The notes below the pieces were generated by a model. The model saw nothing but the letters and a program-made list of their open reading frames with translations. It was not told the DNA's origin and made no database searches. 64,000 bases of DNA from Paenibacillus sp. JNUCC-31 (lineage in GTDB: Bacteria > Bacillota > Bacilli > Paenibacillales > Paenibacillaceae), in assembly GCF_014844075.1 (NCBI RefSeq), contig NZ_CP062165.1, positions 1,054,001 through 1,118,000 on the forward strand, in the 5' to 3' direction. Of the stretch, positions 43,283-52,975 are shown piece after piece. The translations under genes were made by a program, and so were the position numbers. Within the stretch, counting starts at the first letter, position 1, and every line of letters begins with the position of its first letter.

Positions 43283-43312
43283 TAAAAAACCACCGAACAA
43301 AGTCGGCGGTTT
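43283..43312 (-). terminator. Intrinsic terminator of the opp operon
   Basis: On the minus strand AACCGCCGA pairs with TCGGTGGTT (43288-43311, one G-U pair, six-base loop), followed by a run of U and A. It lies 38 bp after the oppDF stop and upstream of bshC. Confidence 0.85.
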
Positions 43313-43349
43313 GATATTTATGGATAAGTCCAAATGAAAATTGTACTTT

Positions 43350-45113
43350 TTATACGTAAGGTTCTGCAACCCAGTGACCTTTGGAAACCTCAATCAATTG
43401 AGCATTCTGCAGGTTGTAAGGATCATTTGCAGGACCACCAGATCCATTTTTATTTGCTTGTTCTTCCGGCAGCAGAATGCGACGTTTGCTCGCTTCTACT
43501 TCCGGATCAGGTACAGGGATCGCAGACAGCAATGTTTTGGTGTAAGGGTGAATCGGATTAGCATACAGTTCTTCACTTTCTGCCAACTCCACCACTTTAC
43601 CCATGTACATTACAGCTACACGGTCACTGATATGCTTAACCATGGACAAGTCATGCGCAATGAACAGGTATGTCAAGCCGAGGCGCTGCTGAAGTTCTTC
43701 CAGCAAATTAACGACCTGAGCCTGAATGGACACGTCCAATGCAGATAATGGCTCATCACAGATGATGAATTTAGGGTCTACAGCCAATGCACGGGCAATC
43801 CCGATCCGTTGTCTTTGACCACCTGAGAATTCATGTGGATAACGGAGTGCATGGCTAGGATTCAGACCTACAAGATCAAGCAGTTCTTCAACACGTCTCT
43901 TCCGCTCTGTCCGGCTTGACGCCAGACCATGAATATCGAGGGATTCACCGATAATATCCATAACATTGAAACGTGGATTCAAAGACGCATATGGATCCTG
44001 GAAAATCATTTGCATATCTTTACGCATTTCTTTCATTTTGCGTGGGGACAGCTTATAGATATCTGTTCCGTTAAAGTTAACGTTTCCGCCTGTTGGCTCA
44101 TAAAGGCGAAGAATCGTACGGCCAGTTGTGGATTTACCACAGCCAGACTCCCCTACAACTCCAAGTGTTTCGCCTTCAAAAATATCAAAGCTAACATCAT
44201 TAACCGCTTTGAGAATGTTGCCTTTACCCAAATTGAAGTATTGTTTCAGGTTCTTCACTTGAACCAGCGGCTTGTTGGCACCTTTGATAATACCAACTGG
44301 AGTAGGCTTTTCTTTCTTAGGCTCGTCCAGACGAGGAAGAGCATTCAGCAATTTAATTGTGTAAGGATGCTGAGGGTTACTGAAGATTTCAGCAGTTGTC
44401 CCTGTTTCAACAACTTCGCCTTCCTTCATAACGACAACACGGTCACACATTCCTGCAACTACTCCAAGGTCATGCGTGATAAGCATGATCGAAGTTCCCA
44501 GCTTTTGCTGCATGTCCTTCATCACATCCAAGATTTGTGCCTGGATCGTTACGTCGAGTGCAGTTGTTGGTTCATCCGCAATCAGAAGGGATGGACGGCA
44601 TGCCAGGGCAATCGCAATCATAGCACGCTGACGCATACCACCGGAAAATTGGTGCGGATAATGGTTCATACGTGCTTCCGCATTTTTGATGCCTACAAGT
44701 TCAAGCATTTCCAATGCACTTTTTTCAGCTTCTTTTTTGGACATATTCTGATGCTTGCGCAATACTTCGGTAATTTGTTTACCAATTTTGATGGTAGGAT
44801 TCAAAGAAGTCATTGGATCCTGGAAGATCATGCCGATATCTTTACCACGGATGGCTTCCATCTGTTTATCTGTCTTATTCAGCAGGTCCTGCCCGTGAAA
44901 AGTAATTTCTCCGCTTTTGACCTTCGAAGGCGGGGAGGGAATCAATTTCATGATGGTTTGGGCAGTAACACTCTTACCACTACCAGATTCACCTACGATC
45001 CCCAGCGTCTCTCCTTTGCCAAGTTCAAAACTCACATTTTTAACGGCATCAAATTCACCAGAACGCGTTGTAAATGACACACTCAGATCTTTGACTGTTA
45101 AAATCGGCTCCAT
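43350..45113 (-). CDS. Oligopeptide ABC transporter ATPase, fused OppD-OppF
   Basis: A 587-residue protein with two complete nucleotide-binding domains. The first (about 1-265, OppD-like) has Walker A 'GESGSGKS', signature 'FSGGMRQR' and Walker B '[12 protein letters not shown]'. The second (about 290-550, OppF-like) has 'GESGCGKS', 'FSGGQRQR' and '[12 protein letters not shown]'. Each ends with the Opp-type peptide extension ('[12 protein letters not shown]', '[12 protein letters not shown]'). Usually these are two genes; one fused protein would supply both ATPases. ATG behind GGAGGTGG. Last gene of oppA-B-C-DF; a terminator follows. Confidence 0.93.
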   Translation of the reverse strand: MEPILTVKDLSVSFTTRSGEFDAVKNVSFELGKGETLGIVGESGSGKSVTAQTIMKLIPSPPSKVKSGEITFHGQDLLNKTDKQMEAIRGKDIGMIFQDPMTSLNPTIKIGKQITEVLRKHQNMSKKEAEKSALEMLELVGIKNAEARMNHYPHQFSGGMRQRAMIAIALACRPSLLIADEPTTALDVTIQAQILDVMKDMQQKLGTSIMLITHDLGVVAGMCDRVVVMKEGEVVETGTTAEIFSNPQHPYTIKLLNALPRLDEPKKEKPTPVGIIKGANKPLVQVKNLKQYFNLGKGNILKAVNDVSFDIFEGETLGVVGESGCGKSTTGRTILRLYEPTGGNVNFNGTDIYKLSPRKMKEMRKDMQMIFQDPYASLNPRFNVMDIIGESLDIHGLASSRTERKRRVEELLDLVGLNPSHALRYPHEFSGGQRQRIGIARALAVDPKFIICDEPLSALDVSIQAQVVNLLEELQQRLGLTYLFIAHDLSMVKHISDRVAVMYMGKVVELAESEELYANPIHPYTKTLLSAIPVPDPEVEASKRRILLPEEQANKNGSGGPANDPYNLQNAQLIEVSKGHWVAEPYV

Positions 45114-45130
45114 AATCCCACCTCCTATTT

Positions 45131-46057
45131 CTATTTACGTAATTTCGGATCAAGCGCGTCGCGCAAGCCGTCACCAAGCAAGTTAAATGCGAGCATTGTC
45201 ATAACCATCAGACCTGCAGGGAACCACATCCGCCAAGGATACAGCGTCCAGCCTGTTAAAGCGTCATTGATCATTGACCCAAGTGAAGATCTTGGTGCCG
45301 AAACACCCAAGCCCAGGAAGCTCAGAAACGCTTCTGCAAAGATGGCATTTGGAATTGACAACGTCAATGTAACGAGAATGGGTCCGACAGCATTTGGCAA
45401 CAAATGACGGAAAAGCTGACGTCCTGTGCTTGCGCCCATGGAACGAGCCGCAAGAATAAAGTCTCTGTTTTTGAGTTGCATAATCTCACCACGTACAATC
45501 CAGGACATGCTGATCCAGCCTGTAATGGTAAGGGCGATAATAATGGTCGTTAAACTTGGCTCCAATACAACCAGCAACAGGATAACAACGAGCATGTAAG
45601 GCAGGGAGTACAAGATCTCGGAGAACTTGTTCATGATACCATCAACACGTCCACCGTAGAAGCCCATAATTGCCCCATAAATTACACCGATGACAAGGTC
45701 AATTAAAGCAGCGGCTAAACCTACAGTAAGAGACACACGTGCACCTACCCAGGTTCTTACCCATACATCACGACCCAATTCATCTGTTCCAAACCAGTGT
45801 TCAGCACTCGGTGCAGCGTTGGCATTCAATAGATCATTGGAATAATAATTATAGCTTGAGAATAACGAAGTTGGACCAATCATTGAGAAAATGACAACAA
45901 GGACTAGAACAGCCAAACTAATCATAGCGGCCTTGTTGGTTGCAAGTCTGTACATAGCGTCTTTGAATAGCGATACACTCTCTTGCGATTTCAACGCTGC
46001 CTGACTATCCAGGCCTGTGTTCGCTGTTTCTTTATTGTTGTTATTCGTGCCAGACAA
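45131..46057 (-). CDS. oppC: Oligopeptide ABC transporter permease OppC
   Basis: A 308-residue permease with a hydrophilic N-terminal tail, one separate helix and the five-helix BPD transport core. The EAA loop is in '[26 protein letters not shown]'; '[25 protein letters not shown]' is the standard OppC periplasmic loop. TTG start behind AAGGGGGCAT, two bases after the oppB stop. Pairs with OppB in the membrane. Confidence 0.93.
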   Translation of the reverse strand: MSGTNNNNKETANTGLDSQAALKSQESVSLFKDAMYRLATNKAAMISLAVLVLVVIFSMIGPTSLFSSYNYYSNDLLNANAAPSAEHWFGTDELGRDVWVRTWVGARVSLTVGLAAALIDLVIGVIYGAIMGFYGGRVDGIMNKFSEILYSLPYMLVVILLLVVLEPSLTTIIIALTITGWISMSWIVRGEIMQLKNRDFILAARSMGASTGRQLFRHLLPNAVGPILVTLTLSIPNAIFAEAFLSFLGLGVSAPRSSLGSMINDALTGWTLYPWRMWFPAGLMVMTMLAFNLLGDGLRDALDPKLRK

Positions 46058-46059
46058 CG

Positions 46060-46992
46060 TTATGCCCCCTTCCGGCTTTCTAGCTTAATTCTAGGATCGA
46101 TCAAAACGTAAGCAATATCTGTCAGGAAACGTGCAAGCATCAAGAGGATACCATAGAAAATTGTAATCCCCATAATCATCGTATAATCACGATTCGTAAT
46201 ACTCTCTACGAATACTTTACCAATTCCACCAATATTAAAGATCTGCTCAATAACTACGGAACCTGTAATAATATTCGCTGTCATCGGACCAACATAAGTA
46301 ACGACTGGCAGAATTCCGTTCCGTAAAACGTGTTTAAACATGATAGCAGGCCATTTCAAACCTTTGGCTTTGGCTGTCTTGATGTAGTCTGCATGCAACA
46401 CTTCCAACATGCTTGAACGCGTCAAACGCGCGATAAAGGCAATTGGAGATGCGGACAGGGCTGCAACCGGAAGCACATAGTCGAGTGGACCATCGAAGCC
46501 CATAACGTTAAACCAGCCGAACTTAAAGGCGAAGACGTATTGGAGCAACGAAGCGAGCAAGAAGCTCGGAACTGCAATACCAATAACAGCTAAAATCATT
46601 GTTACATCATCAATCAGCTTGCGATGGTAAACTGCGGCAAGAAGTCCCAGCAGAACACCCACAATAATTGAGATAATGATCGCAAAGATTCCCAGCTTCA
46701 ATGATGCTGTAAACGTTTGAGTGATCATGTCAGATACATCCTGATTCAGGTATTTCATCGAAACCCCGAAATCACCTTTGATGATTCCGCCCATATACTT
46801 CAGGTATTGTTCATACATCGGTTTGTCTAAACCATACTTCACTTCCAAAAGTGCCCGAATTTCGGGTGATACTTTTTTCTCGGATGTAAAAGGGTCACCC
46901 GGAATGGCCTTCATCAGGAAGAAGGTTGCTGATGCGAGTATGAAAAGTGATAGCAGCATAAATAGCAGTTTTTTCAAAACGTACTTAACCAA
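46060..46992 (-). CDS. oppB: Oligopeptide ABC transporter permease OppB
   Basis: A 310-residue permease: N-terminal helix followed by 'FFLMKAIPGDPF' (the TM1 signature of OppB), then a six-helix core with the EAA loop 'TAKAKGLKWPAIMFKHVLRNGILPVV'. I start at TTG 46992, nine bases after GGAGGT; the open frame continues to 47160 but would run into the attenuator hairpin. Located downstream of the oppA attenuator, so expected at lower level than OppA. Confidence 0.92.
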   Translation of the reverse strand: MVKYVLKKLLFMLLSLFILASATFFLMKAIPGDPFTSEKKVSPEIRALLEVKYGLDKPMYEQYLKYMGGIIKGDFGVSMKYLNQDVSDMITQTFTASLKLGIFAIIISIIVGVLLGLLAAVYHRKLIDDVTMILAVIGIAVPSFLLASLLQYVFAFKFGWFNVMGFDGPLDYVLPVAALSASPIAFIARLTRSSMLEVLHADYIKTAKAKGLKWPAIMFKHVLRNGILPVVTYVGPMTANIITGSVVIEQIFNIGGIGKVFVESITNRDYTMIMGITIFYGILLMLARFLTDIAYVLIDPRIKLESRKGA

Positions 46993-47109
46993 CCCTTGCA
47001 CACCTCCACAAACAATATTTTGTATACAAATCGATTGTAGATTTAGACAGAAATAAAGTCCAATCCATTTATCGGAAATTTCAAGAATTATAAGGAAAAT
47101 CGGTGTACA

Positions 47110-47154
47110 TACAAAAAAATCGGGATATATATGGAATTCCACATATATATCCCG
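47110..47154 (-). terminator. Attenuating terminator between oppA and oppB
   Basis: On the minus strand GGGATATATATG and CATATATATCCC form a 12-base stem (47122-47153) with a short loop, followed by seven U residues. Located 29 bp after the oppA stop. Partial termination here would let the binding protein be made in excess over the permease. Confidence 0.75.
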
Positions 47155-47182
47155 AAGCAATCATATTAGACTTCAGAACAAC

Positions 47183-48880
47183 TTATTTCTCTTCCAGATA
47201 TGCACGAGTGAAGTCAATAGCTCCACTGAAATCAAGTTGTACGCCTTTCAGATAAGGCTTAGTCAAAGATACGTTAGTGTAGTAGTAGATCGGCAATACG
47301 CCCATTTCGTCTTGAACCAGAATTTTCTCAGCATCAGCAAATGCAGCCATACGTGTTGCTGGATCAGCAGATTTTACAGTTTCTTTAACATCTTTGTCAT
47401 ACTGTTCGTTGCTGAATTTGGAATCATTGTTTGTGTTTCCAGTAGTCCACATTTCCAAGAAGTTGTACGGATCGTTATAGTCAGCAGACCAGCCCGCACG
47501 AGCGATTTGGAAGTTTTGGTTTTGACGGTTCTCAAGGAATACGCCCCACTCTTGGTTTTCCGTTTTCACGTCAACACCAAGGTTCTTCTTCCACATGTCA
47601 GCAACAGCAAGCGCGATTTTCGCATGATTGTCACTAGTGTTGTAGATCAAAGTTACTGCAGGCAACGTTGTGTAGCCTTCTTCTTTCATACCTTCAGCAA
47701 GCAATTTTTTAGCTTCGTCCACATTTTCAGTGAAGTAGTCGTCTTTGTGCTCATCACGGAACTCGCCGTTTTCACCGCGGATACCTGGAGGTACAAAGCC
47801 GAATGCAGGAATTTGTCCACCTTGTGTTACTTTATCAACGATCAACTGACGCTCGATAGACATTGCAAATGCTTTACGAATTTTAGCGTTGTTGAATGGA
47901 GCTTCATTAACGTTGAACTGGTAGTAGTACGTACTTGCAATACCAGTAGCTTTAAACTCGTCCGGCAATTCTGCTTTTACAGAAGGAATTTGGTCTGTTG
48001 GAATCTCACCATTTGGATTACCTGTGTAGTCCAGTTGTCCAGACTTATAAGCTTGCAGTTCGGAAGCACTGCTGCTTGTCAAAGACATGTTGATTTCAGA
48101 CAACTTGATATCGGAAGCTGCATGGTAGCCTTCGTTTTTCTTAACAACGATTTTTTGACCTTTAGCGTACTGATCCATTGTGAATGGTCCGTTAACGATC
48201 ATATTTTTGTAATCAGTGAAGAATTTATCATTGGTATCAGCAGACTTGTGTACTGGGTAGTACGTGTAGAATGCTGTCAGACCCAAGAAGTAAGGTGTTG
48301 GGTTTTCCAACGTTACTTCCAGCGTGTGCTCGTCAGTAGCTTTAACACCTACTTGAGAGAAATCTGTGATTTTAGTACCTTTATATTTTTCGTCTTTGCT
48401 CAGGTTGTAACCCTCAGCACCTTTGATGTAGTACAATTGGTAAGCATATGGAGAAGCTGTTTCCGGTTTCAAAGCGCGTTCCCAAGAACGTACAAAGTCT
48501 TCGGCAGTGATTGCATCACCGTTGCTCCATTTTGCTTCAGGGTCCAGGTTAAACGTGTATTTCAGACCATCTGGAGAAATTACCCAGTCTTTTGCAACGC
48601 CCGGAGCTTCTTTACCATCAGCGTCGATACGAACAAGACCTTCATACAAGAATTTCAGAACCGTGTTGGTTTGGCTGTCTTTAGCTTGAGCCGGGTCCAA
48701 CGTAGGAGGTTCAGCTGTCAGGTTAATTTTCAGCACTTGATCTTTCGCAAGACCATTGCTCTCGCCTGCAGAACCAGTATCGGTGTTACCTGTGCCTTCG
48801 TTTTTCGATCCGCACGCTGCAAGTACGGTACCGAACGCCAAAATTAGCGTCAAAAGGACTAATAGACTTTTCCTTTTCAT
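47183..48880 (-). CDS. oppA: Oligopeptide-binding lipoprotein OppA
   Basis: A 565-residue family 5 extracellular solute-binding protein. The signal peptide ends in the lipobox 'LAAC' with C23 as the lipidated cysteine, followed by a G/S/N/T linker. 'EPPTLDPAQAKDSQT' begins the mature fold, and 'YHAASDIKLSEINM' and 'YNDPYNFLEMW' are typical later blocks. It captures peptides outside the membrane for OppBC-DF. ATG behind GGGGGAAAG. It starts the opp operon and is followed by an attenuator. Confidence 0.95.
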   Translation of the reverse strand: MKRKSLLVLLTLILAFGTVLAACGSKNEGTGNTDTGSAGESNGLAKDQVLKINLTAEPPTLDPAQAKDSQTNTVLKFLYEGLVRIDADGKEAPGVAKDWVISPDGLKYTFNLDPEAKWSNGDAITAEDFVRSWERALKPETASPYAYQLYYIKGAEGYNLSKDEKYKGTKITDFSQVGVKATDEHTLEVTLENPTPYFLGLTAFYTYYPVHKSADTNDKFFTDYKNMIVNGPFTMDQYAKGQKIVVKKNEGYHAASDIKLSEINMSLTSSSASELQAYKSGQLDYTGNPNGEIPTDQIPSVKAELPDEFKATGIASTYYYQFNVNEAPFNNAKIRKAFAMSIERQLIVDKVTQGGQIPAFGFVPPGIRGENGEFRDEHKDDYFTENVDEAKKLLAEGMKEEGYTTLPAVTLIYNTSDNHAKIALAVADMWKKNLGVDVKTENQEWGVFLENRQNQNFQIARAGWSADYNDPYNFLEMWTTGNTNNDSKFSNEQYDKDVKETVKSADPATRMAAFADAEKILVQDEMGVLPIYYYTNVSLTKPYLKGVQLDFSGAIDFTRAYLEEK

Positions 48881-48921
48881 CTAACACTTTCCCCCTAAAT
48901 TGATATGGTTTATGTTTATAG

Positions 48922-48950
48922 ATTATACAACCACCGGTCAAAAAAATCTA
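48922..48950 (-). promoter_or_regulatory. Likely promoter of the opp operon
   Basis: On the minus strand a perfect -10 box TATAAT lies at 48922-48927. The -35 position at 17 bases (48945-48950, TAGATT) is poor, three of six. It is 42 bp before the oppA start and overlaps the tail of the upstream terminator; an activator may be needed. Confidence 0.45.
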
Positions 48951-48980
48951 CATTACTTTTTCAGAAAGTAATGTTTTTTT
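48940..48980 (-). terminator. Terminator after panE-DUF3397
   Basis: CATTACTTT (48951-48959) and AAAGTAATG (48965-48973) form a nine-base stem with a five-base loop. On the minus strand a U-run follows after three bases; on the plus strand seven T follow at once, so it can act in both directions. Confidence 0.7.
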
Positions 48981-49031
48981 CAGTATTCGACAAAATCGAC
49001 ACATTTTTTAGCCCTCTTGCGTTATGTATCC

Positions 49032-49406
49032 TCACATCTGTTTCATGAAGTATCTAAATAATCCAAATATAGTAAACAAAATGTACCCAAAACTCATCAT
49101 TACAAAAGCCATGCGCCAAACGGCCCGGAACATTCTACCCCCATCGACCTTTCCTTTTAGGCGATTTTGAGCCCCTCCGATAAATCCAAGGGCTATTAGT
49201 ATGAGTATAAGCGTTAAATAAAATCCGAAATTCGAATCAAATGTTAAGTTGAATAACGCCGAAACGGAGAAAATAAGAAATACGGTTGTCACATCCATCG
49301 CGGATCGTAACGCTGCTCGCTTATCTTTCTTCCACCCGTACATGATCCAGTAAACAAGTAAAAACGGAAAAAACGGCAGTATGCTCAGCACAATAAAAAA
49401 TCCCAT
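49032..49406 (-). CDS. DUF3397 family membrane protein
   Basis: A 124-residue protein with four predicted membrane helices and basic loops ('YGWKKDKRAALRSAMD', 'QNRLKGKVDGGRMFRAVWR'). This is the DUF3397 pattern, a family found next to panE and bshC in Bacillota; its function is unknown. ATG at 49406, eight bases after AAGGAG and overlapping the panE stop by one base (TGATG), so it is translated together with panE. Confidence 0.75.
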   Translation of the reverse strand: MGFFIVLSILPFFPFLLVYWIMYGWKKDKRAALRSAMDVTTVFLIFSVSALFNLTFDSNFGFYLTLILILIALGFIGGAQNRLKGKVDGGRMFRAVWRMAFVMMSFGYILFTIFGLFRYFMKQM

Positions 49407-50377
49407 CAACTCACTCCTTCCGGTTGCATGCCTTCAATCAGATGAAGCAGTAATTCATGCATCGGAGCAGTCAAACCACACCGACGTGCCATGCTTACAA
49501 TTTGCCCGTTAATGGATCGGACCTCTGTCTGTCTTCCATTCAAAACATCCGATAACATGGAGGAAGTATTTGAGGCAGTAGAATGACAGACAGAGAGGAT
49601 TTGCTCCCATACATCCACGTCCAAAACGATTCCGCTTGCTTCATATGTCATCATTGCCTCGTCATATAGCTGACGCATCAACACGATCCGTTCCTTCTTC
49701 GTGATTAACTCACCGTTGGGTATACGCCACAGGGCAGTAAGAGGGTTAATGACAGCGTTAATCAAAAGTTTTCTGTATATCAGCTTATCGATTTCATTCG
49801 ACACTGTACAGTCAAATCCTGCCTGCTGCAAAAGTCCCGTTAAATGAATTAACTCATTCTGATCCGCCGGAGTTTGAGATGCAGGACATACATTTGCACT
49901 TTTGCCCAACCAAGTCTCTCCCCTGCCTGCCCTGATGACCCTATCTTGCTCACGTTTTGCACCCTCTGTGGTTATGACACTCCATATATTGCAATGCGGC
50001 ATACTCCATTGTAAGTCCTCCAAATGCCCCATACCGTTTTGAAAACATGCTATATTCAGGGGCTTGGTCTTCAAGGCCTTTATTTCACGAATGACATCAT
50101 GTACCGCCGTCTGCTTCACCATTAAAAGCAGCCATTCCCCAGGTAACTGTTCAGGTTGTGCTTGTCTTCGGGATAAGGCTTTAATCTCATCGGCTTGAAT
50201 CAGGCTAGGAGGAATCTGTTTGATTCTTCCCCCCTCGATCACTTTAAAGCCTTCTCTATTCAGTTTCTCTGCCTGTTCAGCCGTTCTGGTCCAGAATCGA
50301 ACCTCGTAACCAGCAGCAAGAAGTTTCCCTCCATATAAAAGACCCAGCGACCCTGCTCCTACAACGTCAATGATCAT
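49406..50377 (-). CDS. panE: 2-dehydropantoate 2-reductase
   Basis: A 323-residue NADPH-dependent ketopantoate reductase of the pantothenate/CoA route. N-terminal Rossmann loop 'VVGAGSLGLLYGGKLLAAG'; 'MVKQTAVHDVI'; 'FQNGMGHLEDL'; C-terminal helical domain with 'IYRKLLINAVINPLTALW' including the catalytic lysine, and the late 'SSMLSDVLNGRQTEVRSINGQIV'. ATG start. In Bacillus the equivalent (ylbQ) also precedes bshC and follows the rsfA (ylbO) region. Confidence 0.92.
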   Translation of the reverse strand: MIIDVVGAGSLGLLYGGKLLAAGYEVRFWTRTAEQAEKLNREGFKVIEGGRIKQIPPSLIQADEIKALSRRQAQPEQLPGEWLLLMVKQTAVHDVIREIKALKTKPLNIACFQNGMGHLEDLQWSMPHCNIWSVITTEGAKREQDRVIRAGRGETWLGKSANVCPASQTPADQNELIHLTGLLQQAGFDCTVSNEIDKLIYRKLLINAVINPLTALWRIPNGELITKKERIVLMRQLYDEAMMTYEASGIVLDVDVWEQILSVCHSTASNTSSMLSDVLNGRQTEVRSINGQIVSMARRCGLTAPMHELLLHLIEGMQPEGVS

Positions 50378-50437
50378 GCAGCATCCCTACCTCTGCTCAA
50401 AAAGTTCTTTCATATATAATAGAACAAAAACAGCAAA

Positions 50438-50483
50438 CAAAAAACCCGTCATCCCTGCCGTTATATAACGAAGGTGTGACGGG
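50438..50483 (-). terminator. Intrinsic terminator after rsfA
   Basis: On the minus strand TGACGGG/CCCGTCA form the outer stem (50445-50451 with 50477-50483) and CGTTAT/ATAACG an inner one, followed by six or more U residues. It lies 36 bp after the rsfA-type stop. Confidence 0.75.
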
Positions 50484-50518
50484 CTTGATCTAAACAGAGA
50501 ATCAAACACATTTTTTTG

Positions 50519-51169
50519 TTATTCAATTCGTTCCAGGTTTCCGTTGGCATCCATTTTGAATCTTGTTTTGAGTTCTTCTTCCTCTTCCGTCAAAAATGCA
50601 AGTCTGCGAGCGCGATCCATAATCTGAATCAGCGCTTTATAATCGTCGTTCACCACACGATAGTCTGTCTGCACTTCATTTACTTCCTTGGACAGCCGAT
50701 CATTTTCGCAGCGGAGTTCATGAAGTTCATCCTCTTTTTCCCGCAGCTCCTTCTCAAGCATCTTAAGCTGGCGACTATTCTCCTGGGCTGTCCCCTTCCA
50801 TTGACGCAAGAAACGAATTACGGCATCAATGGAAAGAGAGTCTTCCGAGATTCCATCTGTCTTGTACAGATTATCCTCTGTATCCAGTGTGGACAATGCT
50901 GCCACCTGTGGTCCAAGCAAAGCTGGCTGCTTGCGAAGATAGCTCCGTTTTTGACGTTGAGCCTTGGCATTGCTAATAGCAGACTCATACTTCTTACGAA
51001 CACAACTGTTCCAGCGAAAACCGCAAGCGGCTGAAGTTCTGCCTATTTTTTCGCCTACCTCTTCAAAAGCAGCCAGTTGTGTGCTCCCTTCCCGAATATG
51101 ACGCAAAGTAACCTCTGCCAAAATCAAATCGTCCTCTGTACTCCAAGCATCCTGTCTCACTGCAGTCAT
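50519..51169 (-). CDS. rsfA: RsfA-family prespore transcriptional regulator
   Basis: A 216-residue protein with an N-terminal Myb/SANT-like DNA-binding domain ('DAWSTEDDLILAEVTLRHIREGST', 'IGRTSAACGFRWNSCVRKKYE') and a C-terminal coiled coil ('LKMLEKELREKEDELHELRCENDRL'). RsfA in B. subtilis is a forespore regulator that fine-tunes SigF-dependent genes. I start at the ATG at 51169 directly behind AGGAGGG. The position near panE matches ylbO-ylbQ in Bacillus. Confidence 0.85.
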   Translation of the reverse strand: MTAVRQDAWSTEDDLILAEVTLRHIREGSTQLAAFEEVGEKIGRTSAACGFRWNSCVRKKYESAISNAKAQRQKRSYLRKQPALLGPQVAALSTLDTEDNLYKTDGISEDSLSIDAVIRFLRQWKGTAQENSRQLKMLEKELREKEDELHELRCENDRLSKEVNEVQTDYRVVNDDYKALIQIMDRARRLAFLTEEEEELKTRFKMDANGNLERIE

Positions 51170-51407
51170 GCTATAATACCCTCCTAACAACATCCTAAAA
51201 TAACCGTCCCCATGACCGATTTCCGGCCTGTGAATTAGGTATAAAAGCTGCTTCATTCATTCTTATGCCTCTCATAGAGTTCATAGAATTGATTTCATAC
51301 TAAAATGTATTTCCACATTTAAGTCTACTCATACGTGACATATGCAAAACAGGCCATACTTTAATTCATTTCAACAAAAAAAGAATTCGCTTTCATATCC
51401 AATTTTG

Positions 51408-51436
51408 TTTACACCTTTTTCCTTTCCCGGTATAAT
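51408..51436 (+). promoter_or_regulatory. Strong sigma-A promoter of the DUF2626 gene
   Basis: TTTACA (51408-51413), a 17-base spacer and a perfect TATAAT (51431-51436). The predicted start is about 40 bases before the GTG start codon. Confidence 0.8.
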
Positions 51437-51482
51437 GTTGTGTAGACAATCTATGATCGTACATAGGAGAGGAGGACTTACC

Positions 51483-51719
51483 GTGGCGCGCATGTTTCGG
51501 GTACTCGGGTTCTTCACGCTTGCGATTGGCCTGATGGCTTTTGCGGGAGACCTAGTCGAAATGGCTTTGCTTTTTTTCCTGCAGACTGCGTTTTTTGTCA
51601 TTTTGGGATATTTGAAATTTACCGAACGAACGTACATATTGCTCTTCTGGGGTTATATGATCGTGACATTCACAGGGTTCAGCTACTGGACCGTATTCCA
51701 AATGGATTTGCCGCTCTAA
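51483..51719 (+). CDS. DUF2626 family small membrane protein
   Basis: A 78-residue protein with three short membrane helices. 'ARMFRVLGFFTLAIGLMAF' and 'ALLFFLQTAFFVILGYLKFTER' match DUF2626, a family of small Bacillota proteins without known function. GTG start at 51483, eight bases after GGAGGA; an upstream extension to 51342 would include the promoter. It is monocistronic, with a strong promoter and a terminator. Confidence 0.82.
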   Translation: MARMFRVLGFFTLAIGLMAFAGDLVEMALLFFLQTAFFVILGYLKFTERTYILLFWGYMIVTFTGFSYWTVFQMDLPL

Positions 51720-51733
51720 TCCGCCAGCAGCAT

Positions 51734-51768
51734 CAAAGCGATCCGGCTACAGTCGGATTGCTTTTTTG
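51734..51768 (+). terminator. Intrinsic terminator after the DUF2626 gene
   Basis: AAGCGATCCG and CGGATTGCTT form a stem (51736-51762, one G-U pair) with a loop of about seven bases, followed by six T residues. Confidence 0.8.
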
Positions 51769-51895
51769 TTATTCCAGATTAAATGATTGTTCTTTTATGT
51801 TATGTAACCACTAAGGATATTTCACATATTTGTTTCATATATTGTCTGAAAGAGATAGCCTGTACCTGAGATATTAACCGAGAGGAGAATGATTG

Positions 51896-52975
51896 GTGAA
51901 ACACCGATACGGCATTCCTGCCTTCATCGTATGTATTATATTATTTATCCAACTGCCATCGACATATGCCTATGGAGAGTCTTCACCTCAGGATACTCAT
52001 GAGATATTGCAAAAAAGTCTATCCATCGTTGAAATCGATCATGAAATCGAGCGGATTGGAGAAAGACAAAAACAGCTGGATGAACAGCGCCAAGCGTTGT
52101 CCTTACAGCTTCAGGAACAGGAAGAACAGATACATATTCAGCAAGATCGGGCAGGTGCTGTGGTAAGGTCCTACTATACTGGAGAGCGAGACAGTCTCTT
52201 GATGACTGTACTCGGAGCAAGATCTTTCAAAGACCTGTTTATTCTATTCGACTACTATCAGATCATCATGGGAAGGGATCAGGCTGTACTGGACAAGTAC
52301 CAGGATCGATACCGCAGCTTGCAACAAACGTCCTCACAGATTAGTCAGACCCGTTCAGAATTGTCTGAACTAAAAATCAATCTTCAGCATCAACGGGAAC
52401 GTGTACTTGTATTGCAGAAAGAGGTAGATGGAAAAGTAGCCGCCAGCGGGGATGCTGCGGTCATGCAAAAATTGATGGATGAGCTAACCAGCTATTGGGA
52501 GAATATCGGCATATATGAGGTCAAGCGCTACTTCAAAGCATTGGCAGCTGCCATGCAGAACCTGCCACAGTTCATTCAGGAGCAGAACGGAGGAATCTCA
52601 ACTACCGGAAAGACGTACACGATTCGAATTGGGCAAGATGAACTAAACACGTTTCTGCGTTCCCAGAATCCCATCTTTGAAGACTTCGCCTTTGAGTTTG
52701 AAAAGGATCGAATTACGGCCTCTGGTCAGCGTGATCAGCTGCAATTAAGTATTGAAGGCCATTATACGGTAGAGAATGAACCGCAAAACTCCATTCGTTT
52801 TCATGTAGATAAACTTGTATTTAATCAGTTGGAACTACCCGATACTACACGCCATATGCTGGAGCGGGAATTCGATCTCGGATTTTACCCACAGAAAATT
52901 CTATCCTTTGTTAAAGCCACAGAGGTATCCACAAGTGAAGGTATACTTGAAGTGAAGCTCGCCATTTCATTTTGA
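51896..52975 (+). CDS. Secreted coiled-coil protein of unknown function
   Basis: A protein of about 359 residues with an N-terminal signal peptide (hydrophobic 8-22, ending near 'STYAYGES'). A coiled coil follows at about 40-185, with 'IERIGERQKQLDEQRQALSLQLQEQEEQI' and, within it, a PcsB-like 'VVRSYYTGERDSLLMTVLGARSFKDL'. The C-terminal globular half begins near 'KLMDELTSYWENI'. The first part resembles the coiled-coil domain of PcsB/CwlO-type hydrolase regulators, but there is no NlpC/P60 or CHAP domain. I prefer GTG at 51896 ('VKHRYG') to the TTG one codon upstream. Its end overlaps the convergent gene by 9 bp. Confidence 0.65.
   Translation: MKHRYGIPAFIVCIILFIQLPSTYAYGESSPQDTHEILQKSLSIVEIDHEIERIGERQKQLDEQRQALSLQLQEQEEQIHIQQDRAGAVVRSYYTGERDSLLMTVLGARSFKDLFILFDYYQIIMGRDQAVLDKYQDRYRSLQQTSSQISQTRSELSELKINLQHQRERVLVLQKEVDGKVAASGDAAVMQKLMDELTSYWENIGIYEVKRYFKALAAAMQNLPQFIQEQNGGISTTGKTYTIRIGQDELNTFLRSQNPIFEDFAFEFEKDRITASGQRDQLQLSIEGHYTVENEPQNSIRFHVDKLVFNQLELPDTTRHMLEREFDLGFYPQKILSFVKATEVSTSEGILEVKLAISF

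Noticed and set aside
47237..48847. A 536-codon open frame on the plus strand
   Set aside because: It is antisense to oppA, with an F, V and C-rich translation typical of a shadow frame. No family features.
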